Source: an uncultured Eubacteriales bacterium
GTDB lineage: Bacteria; Bacillota; Clostridia; TANB77; CAG-508
Assembly (NCBI GenBank): GCA_948468315.1
Contig: CAOKHL010000012.1
Span: 1 to 46,401 of the forward strand
Length of the DNA: 46,401 nt
Direction of reading: 5' to 3'
In this document: piece after piece, positions 43,901-46,401 of the stretch
Numbering within the stretch: the first letter of the stretch is position 1
How the letters are laid out: every line of letters starts with the position of its first letter
Made by a program: the position numbers and the translations under genes
The notes under the pieces: model-generated
Told to the model about the DNA's origin: nothing
The model's database searches: none
The model's input: only the letters and a program-made list of their open reading frames with translations

Positions 43901-46401
43901 TTTGCTTCTTTATTTTCCCAAGTTGCATCTGTTATACTTAAATTACTTATATCTACATCCAATGATCCTGTTACTGTTGTTGCTGTTGCATAACTTGTAT
44001 TTCCAAGTTTATCTTGTGCTTCTACTTTAACATAATATGTTATATATTTTTCTAAGCCTGTAAAAGTTTTTGTTTTTTCATTACTTGTTTCTGGTGTAGC
44101 TGTATCTAATCCTTCTATTGTTGTTGCTATATAATATTTATATGCTGGTATAGTTTCAAGTCCAACACCACTATCTGTTAATTCTGTTATTTTTACTGTT
44201 ATTGTATCTGATTTTGATTGTGCTTCTATTTTTATATTGGGTCCTGTTTTATCTATTTTTGTTATATTTATAGTATTATATGTTGTTATATTTCCTGCTA
44301 TATCTCTTACTTTTATTACTATTCCTTGTGTGTTTTGGCTGTATGTTTTTGTATTTTCAGCTTGCCATGTTGTTCCACCATCAAAACTATATGCTTTTTC
44401 TTGTAACCCTGTTTCTTCTTCTTTTGCATTAATTGTTAAAGTTATATCCTCTTTTGTCCAATTTTCTTGGTTTCCTGTTACACTTTCAATTTCTGGTGCT
44501 ACATTATCTTCTACTTTATGTGTTGCATATCCTGCTGTTGCATTTGTTCCATCATATAATCTTACAACAATTGTGTCTTTATTTTTTAAGTTAGGTACAA
44601 TCTCTGTTTTATTGGTTGTAGTTGTCCAGCTATCCCCAATACTTCCATTTTCTTCTAATATTTGATATTGCATATTATTTTCTGTATTGTTTGTAACAGT
44701 AACTTCTGCTTTTCCATTTATCCATTTTTGCTCACTAAATGTTATATTTCCATTTTTTATAGAAATTTCTGAAGTCGTTGCATTTGCTGACCCTTCTCCT
44801 ATGTTTCCTATTAAATCTTGTACTGTTACTTTTATATTAAATGTTGTTTCTGCTTCTAAACTTTTATAAATATATTTTGCACTTTCTAAATTTTCTTCAA
44901 CTAAACGATAATTTTTTTCGCCATCTTTTTTTATATAATAATTATATCTAGGTTTTTCTGGCATTCCTGATTCTGCATCTGTTGCTCCTACATCTACCTC
45001 AATTGTACTTGATGCTGTTTTAGCAACAGTCACTCTTACATTTGGTCCAATGTTATCTTCTATTTTTAGAGTATATTCTTCTCCATAGTTATAACCATCT
45101 GTTAGTGCTATTATAATGCTTTTTCCATTGTTTGTTGATATTTTTGTATCGTACTTTTGCCATTCTTCATTTTGAGCCGTTTTATATATTATTTCAAAAT
45201 CTGTTTCAGTTAATAACTCTATTTCAGCCGAACCATTTGCATTCCATTTTATATTTCTTGTTATTCCTGTTTCTGCTGTAGGTATTAATTTTGTAACTGC
45301 TGTTACTGTTGTTTCTGCTATATTTCCTACTACATCTTCTACCACTACTTTAATATAATAAGTAGTATTTTGATTTAAATTATTAAATGTATGACTTCCT
45401 GTTGTATCTGTAATTGGTGTTACTGTATCTAATTCACTTGCTGAATCAGAAATATAGTATTTAAATGGTTTACTTCTTGTTAAACCACTTTCCAAATCCT
45501 TTGCATTTACTTTTAAATCTATACTCTTTGTTGTTATATTTTCTGCATAAACTGTTACACTTGGTTTTGTAACATCTACTACTTTAATTTCAACTTCTTG
45601 TCCATTATATTTTCCATTTGTTAATCTTACATAAATTTTGCTACCACTATCTAAATCTCTTATTGTTGTATCTCTTGAATATTCTTGACTGTCTAAACTA
45701 GTTTCTATTGAGAAATTTTTTTCTGTAGTAGTTACTGCTACTGTTACCTTTCCATTTGACCAAATTACATCATAATTTATATTTTCTCCTAAAATGGCAT
45801 CTGGTACTGGTGTTATTTTTGTTTTTGTTATTTTTGAACTTTGCTCTTCATTATTTTCAGCTACTACCTTTATATAATAAGTAACATCTTGTGTAAGATC
45901 ACTAAAAGTAAATTCTCCTGTTTGGTTACTTCCTTTTTTGCTTCCAAAGTTTTCTTCACTTGTACTTATATAATAGTGATAAGTTCCTCCCCCCATTCTT
46001 AATGCTGCAACTTTTATTGACAAACTATTCTCTGTTTGGTCAATTACTTCAACTTTTTGAATTTTAGGAGCTGTTATCTTTCCAGCTTTGACATATTCTA
46101 TATCCAAATTTTCATTTTCATCTTCTATAATTTGATATATAGAACTATCTACTTCTGCAAAAAATTCTCCTTCATTTTCTGTTGTGACAATCTGCTGGTT
46201 CTCAAGGTAATCTAAATATTCCTCTATTGTAACATTTCTTTTGGCTTCCATTACTTTTTCCATATAATATAGCTTAAGTTCTTCAATGTTTCCTGCTATT
46301 TTTGTCTGGTCTGCTGCTTCTCCAGCTTTTTTTAACACACCATTATTCCCAATTAACATAGAAACACTTACACCTGCTAATATTAATAAAATAATTACTG
46401 T
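37981..46401 (-). CDS. Giant surface protein with pilin-like signal, Ig/FN3 repeats and three FGE (C-lectin-like) modules; 5' end outside window
   Basis: Seen: about 2806 codons, open at the right edge. The visible start TVIILLILAGVSVSMLIGNN, then GVLKKAGEA, is the class III (type IV pilin-like) hydrophobic stretch; Met at 46359 is internal, so the true start is upstream. Next come about ten beta-sandwich repeats (residues about 130-1310) with AGNITTY, TYYIKV and DKTGP boxes. Three FGE-sulfatase-type modules follow (about 1350-1650, 1910-2230, 2495-2806), each with VWIPV, GGFYVGRYE, SQWDxMLN, N-I-x-D-L-x-x-N and EWT motifs and ending GSR/GTR-LSLY-type. Known: this fold is a common DGR target. 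Inferred: a cell-surface binder whose last module is diversified. The catalytic cysteines of true FGE were not seen, so enzyme activity is unlikely. Avd-like ORF downstream. Confidence 0.85.
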   Translation of the reverse strand, partial: TVIILLILAGVSVSMLIGNNGVLKKAGEAADQTKIAGNIEELKLYYMEKVMEAKRNVTIEEYLDYLENQQIVTTENEGEFFAEVDSSIYQIIEDENENLDIEYVKAGKITAPKIQKVEVIDQTENSLSIKVAALRMGGGTYHYYISTSEENFGSKKGSNQTGEFTFSDLTQDVTYYIKVVAENNEEQSSKITKTKITPVPDAILGENINYDVIWSNGKVTVAVTTTEKNFSIETSLDSQEYSRDTTIRDLDSGSKIYVRLTNGKYNGQEVEIKVVDVTKPSVTVYAENITTKSIDLKVNAKDLESGLTRSKPFKYYISDSASELDTVTPITDTTGSHTFNNLNQNTTYYIKVVVEDVVGNIAETTVTAVTKLIPTAETGITRNIKWNANGSAEIELLTETDFEIIYKTAQNEEWQKYDTKISTNNGKSIIIALTDGYNYGEEYTLKIEDNIGPNVRVTVAKTASSTIEVDVGATDAESGMPEKPRYNYYIKKDGEKNYRLVEENLESAKYIYKSLEAETTFNIKVTVQDLIGNIGEGSANATTSEISIKNGNITFSEQKWINGKAEVTVTNNTENNMQYQILEENGSIGDSWTTTTNKTEIVPNLKNKDTIVVRLYDGTNATAGYATHKVEDNVAPEIESVTGNQENWTKEDITLTINAKEEETGLQEKAYSFDGGTTWQAENTKTYSQNTQGIVIKVRDIAGNITTYNTINITKIDKTGPNIKIEAQSKSDTITVKITELTDSGVGLETIPAYKYYIATTIEGLDTATPETSNEKTKTFTGLEKYITYYVKVEAQDKLGNTSYATATTVTGSLDVDISNLSITDATWENKEAKVNIKNTSNYNIQYQIVKQGQKFNLNGEWTTVTEKQKEITGLKHEDTVYARLTDGDNDSGIVTKEIKDEKSPVITEITGNPVDWTKDDVTLTINAQEEESGLQEEAYSFDGGTTWQEENTKTYLENTQGIVIKVRDIAGNVTTYKDVIDITKIDKTGPTITIQEQEVTTKSITVKVAATDSEAGLPEDTKYEYIIKQNGSTKTIETSEDTHTFDNLKFGTKYEITVNVKDALENIGTKSTEITTTNLLYAAGDINFSKVIWSNSIAIVTMNNKVPNYDMQYQIVPNKGNINLDEKWTTVKEKTIDIKDLKDGDVIYARLTDGVNASVGYATGNVDNPGKEEYTESEMDGNSTRKDYNILGISVTNKEIKTAIEEEQENASLYLYYYKTINDDSYKLVSTNTYANDPAVISDIDEGATYKIKVMVMDQDRNVTRCSNTATVIANNQATTNTTYAENRTYIDNSKTLNVRTSIESDETTEVPAGNTVTLPASFKISSQDTENKQKDGIVVSNASQDEYVWIPVDDAINDEITPIPVNTGTVSRTYKPMATRQSGDRSYYEGVVYNYNGQNSYRNTNMGLNKSGAREPSLITGNANDGYTWKINIAQSSSYDAKEEYCKGIMGFDSIKEYGEYENSSYTNLVTSVDSYGGFYVGRYETTKETDSSNNVKVGSKANSPILSENNWYRLNLYQDSLRYSSNPYNKISSVESTMMFGSQWDSMLNYILKGNSKDKVTATKWVTQANVPNNSKQDEKDVVNNIYDLAGNAYEWTREATGTSQRAFRGGSYDATTSGSLSSKGGNAPTDQGPILGTRLSLYVRSTNDVTGSTASITKISATSNTITVEATATDKETGVSKYIYYISEDGTNWKQVAEIDTNIYTYTKLKQETNYHVKVAAKDGAGNVGKEAVKEQRTGRLDENIAKNGITVKQIYGTSGNGILKLELDKALADSGYYIQYKVLEASESDWQAGEWSTGDIVEGLSNGKKVYATIFDGINCSNDAKLIEVNGLEEYKFIDNNGKTYTQEEAGTEANKGKTTYDTTIKYTDTEGNIAYIPAGFKVGIADVVNKVNNGLVVQDLNGNEFVWVPVENVLETDKSTTSAEKAMARYQTGSDKYYEGITYNYSGTTSTKISGNGTLGTSSNREPSLVTAGADYSWNIPRNSAKGTSYDTLEQYYKKMQFGTSSTVNAFTGYTEFGQYMNEEYANMVKSVNNYGGFYIGRYELSLNGVNTNVNSLIQSQLGKDTQNNISWYKAYYYQDSKINKNNPYNNSNSVVSSMVWESQWDAIMNWMLKDDKTKEFVTKTTGNHTDKVAKTGAYSDDMAKNIFDLASNVTEWTQGAQSTQYRNYRGGYATPIDETFAGTSSASSRIDRFRVPTIGAVYKNSDGSEIQINMLGSRTALYLKHTTDTTEPTIEILNTTVGTNNIEISVNATDAESGIDKYKFYISEYNFQDADFDDSLILQETTSYGSTCTFEGLTQNQTYYIKAEVYNGTGKVATAYTEEIKTNVVEITEDKISVRFYGKSGEGTGYFEINDEKNLVNEGYYLQHIVVKDGQSIDNINWNSSDVIKGEYVKNLSENDIIITRIYDGKNAKQGFYKTSNVDELERFSEVYTKTTKYEDIVESPKEDGTTETIVEGTAYIPAGFKRATSSITNKIVNGLVIEDEKGNQYVWIPVKNAVYDEKTTLAQSGNSSTYKPMARYQSGYNVDSTNQYFEGIPYNYSGTRSYVQDTKNRLGVSTSYREPSLVTNSTTNLSWVFASGNDYDATNYTQLSELGITSATVFGQYMNNQFTDVVKSIKKYGGFYVGRYEASSWETDNWETGGTNRDNTGNIIKSVPKATPMGSTNWYKMYVKQDSNYALNPYHNSTGVKSSMIWGSQYDAMLNYILEGTDKAKVTKIIGNHTDKRSTTGQFGDDILNNIFDLGSNVREWTQEAYSSVYRANRGGVCHVTDTNTASTRFRYNPTVTSGTLGSRLSLYLR
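37984..38100 (-). other. DGR-type variable region (VR) in the last FGE module
   Basis: Seen: 38041-38100 has 34 of 60 G+C and 37981-38040 has 28 of 60, far above the surrounding gene. In the coding strand, the codons from GTT (Val, at about 38083) to GGT (Gly, shortly before SRLSLYLR) number about 26; all but one (GCG) end in C or T, with no Lys, Glu, Gln, Met or Trp. Known: DGR mutagenesis at AAY codons of a template gives exactly such NNY codons. The equivalent ends of the first two modules (about 41460-41580 and 39720-39880) are AT-rich. The limits are approximate and no template repeat was found. Confidence 0.7.
43430..43660 (-). repeat. Internal Ig-like repeat, copy B
   Basis: Highly similar DNA to 44240-44470, 810 bases (270 codons) away, from GGTCCTGTTTTATC through the GCCATGTTGTTCCACC segment. 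It encodes the DKTGP/AGNxTTY/FDGGTTWQ Ig-like unit twice in frame. Confidence 0.75.
44240..44470 (-). repeat. Internal Ig-like repeat, copy A
   Basis: Partner of 43430-43660 at an 810-base period. Same units of the giant protein (residues about 640-715 here, about 910-985 there), probably from recent duplication or gene conversion. Confidence 0.75.

Noticed and set aside
37981..46401. The FGE modules as real formylglycine-generating enzymes
   Set aside because: I saw no pair of catalytic cysteines, there are three modules in tandem on a surface stalk, and no sulfatase is nearby; a binding role fits better.
1..46401. tRNA, rRNA or CRISPR arrays, and a DGR reverse transcriptase
   Set aside because: None seen: no cloverleaf-like GC-rich stretches, no regularly spaced repeats, and no reading frame with reverse transcriptase motifs.

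Overview
The window is very AT-rich. It has short Shine-Dalgarno-led genes, frequent TTG/GTG starts and typical Bacillota families: four-subunit pyruvate:ferredoxin oxidoreductase, RicT, Mn-type pyrophosphatase, CotJC Mn-catalase, TIGR04086 and DUF421 membrane proteins. The class III (pilin-like) signal sequence on a giant surface protein and the dockerin/cohesin surface proteins fit an uncultured anaerobic gut Clostridia-like bacterium. Species cannot be named from sequence alone.

Layout. (1) 1-8290, minus strand: a surface operon with a cohesin+dockerin protein and a very long dockerin-bearing M26/Zmp-like metalloprotease cut by the window edge, then a large serine recombinase preceded by a 45-codon ORF. 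The recombinase abuts the 3' part of cotJC at 8293, whose 5' third is missing. This looks like one end of a skin-type intervening element. (2) 8840-15458: alpha/beta hydrolase, DUF6512 membrane protein, pyrBI, a YbgC-like thioesterase, a frameshifted recD2 and an Rpn-family nuclease. (3) 15654-18907: porCDAB with its promoter and a bidirectional terminator. (4) 18919-22502: a tight operon ppaC-lepB-holB-ricT-ferredoxin. (5) 22582-29010: a CobW-type GTPase, pyrC, an unrecognised exported protein, hemolysin III, TIGR04086, and thyA-folA. (6) 29013-37628: frameshifted mtaB, murC, DUF4363/DUF421 membrane proteins, a holin-like protein, a nucleotide-sugar pyrophosphorylase plus left-handed beta-helix pair, mgtE, and a membrane-anchored FxLYD-like protein. 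(7) 37663-46401: a short Avd-like ORF next to a giant (>2800 aa) pilin-signal surface protein with three formylglycine-generating-enzyme (FGE)/C-lectin-like modules. Only the last module has a GC-rich, NNY-codon-biased end, the signature of a diversity-generating retroelement (DGR) variable region.

The two strongest leads are the DGR-type variable region with truncated avd but no reverse transcriptase or template repeat in view, and the recombinase-interrupted cotJC. Secondary leads are an intergenic repeat family sharing a GTGCC-GTTCTTT-like core (four loci) and two frameshifts (recD2, mtaB) that both consist of one extra C before GG. No tRNA, rRNA or CRISPR array was seen. No gene-free stretch exceeds about 300 bases.
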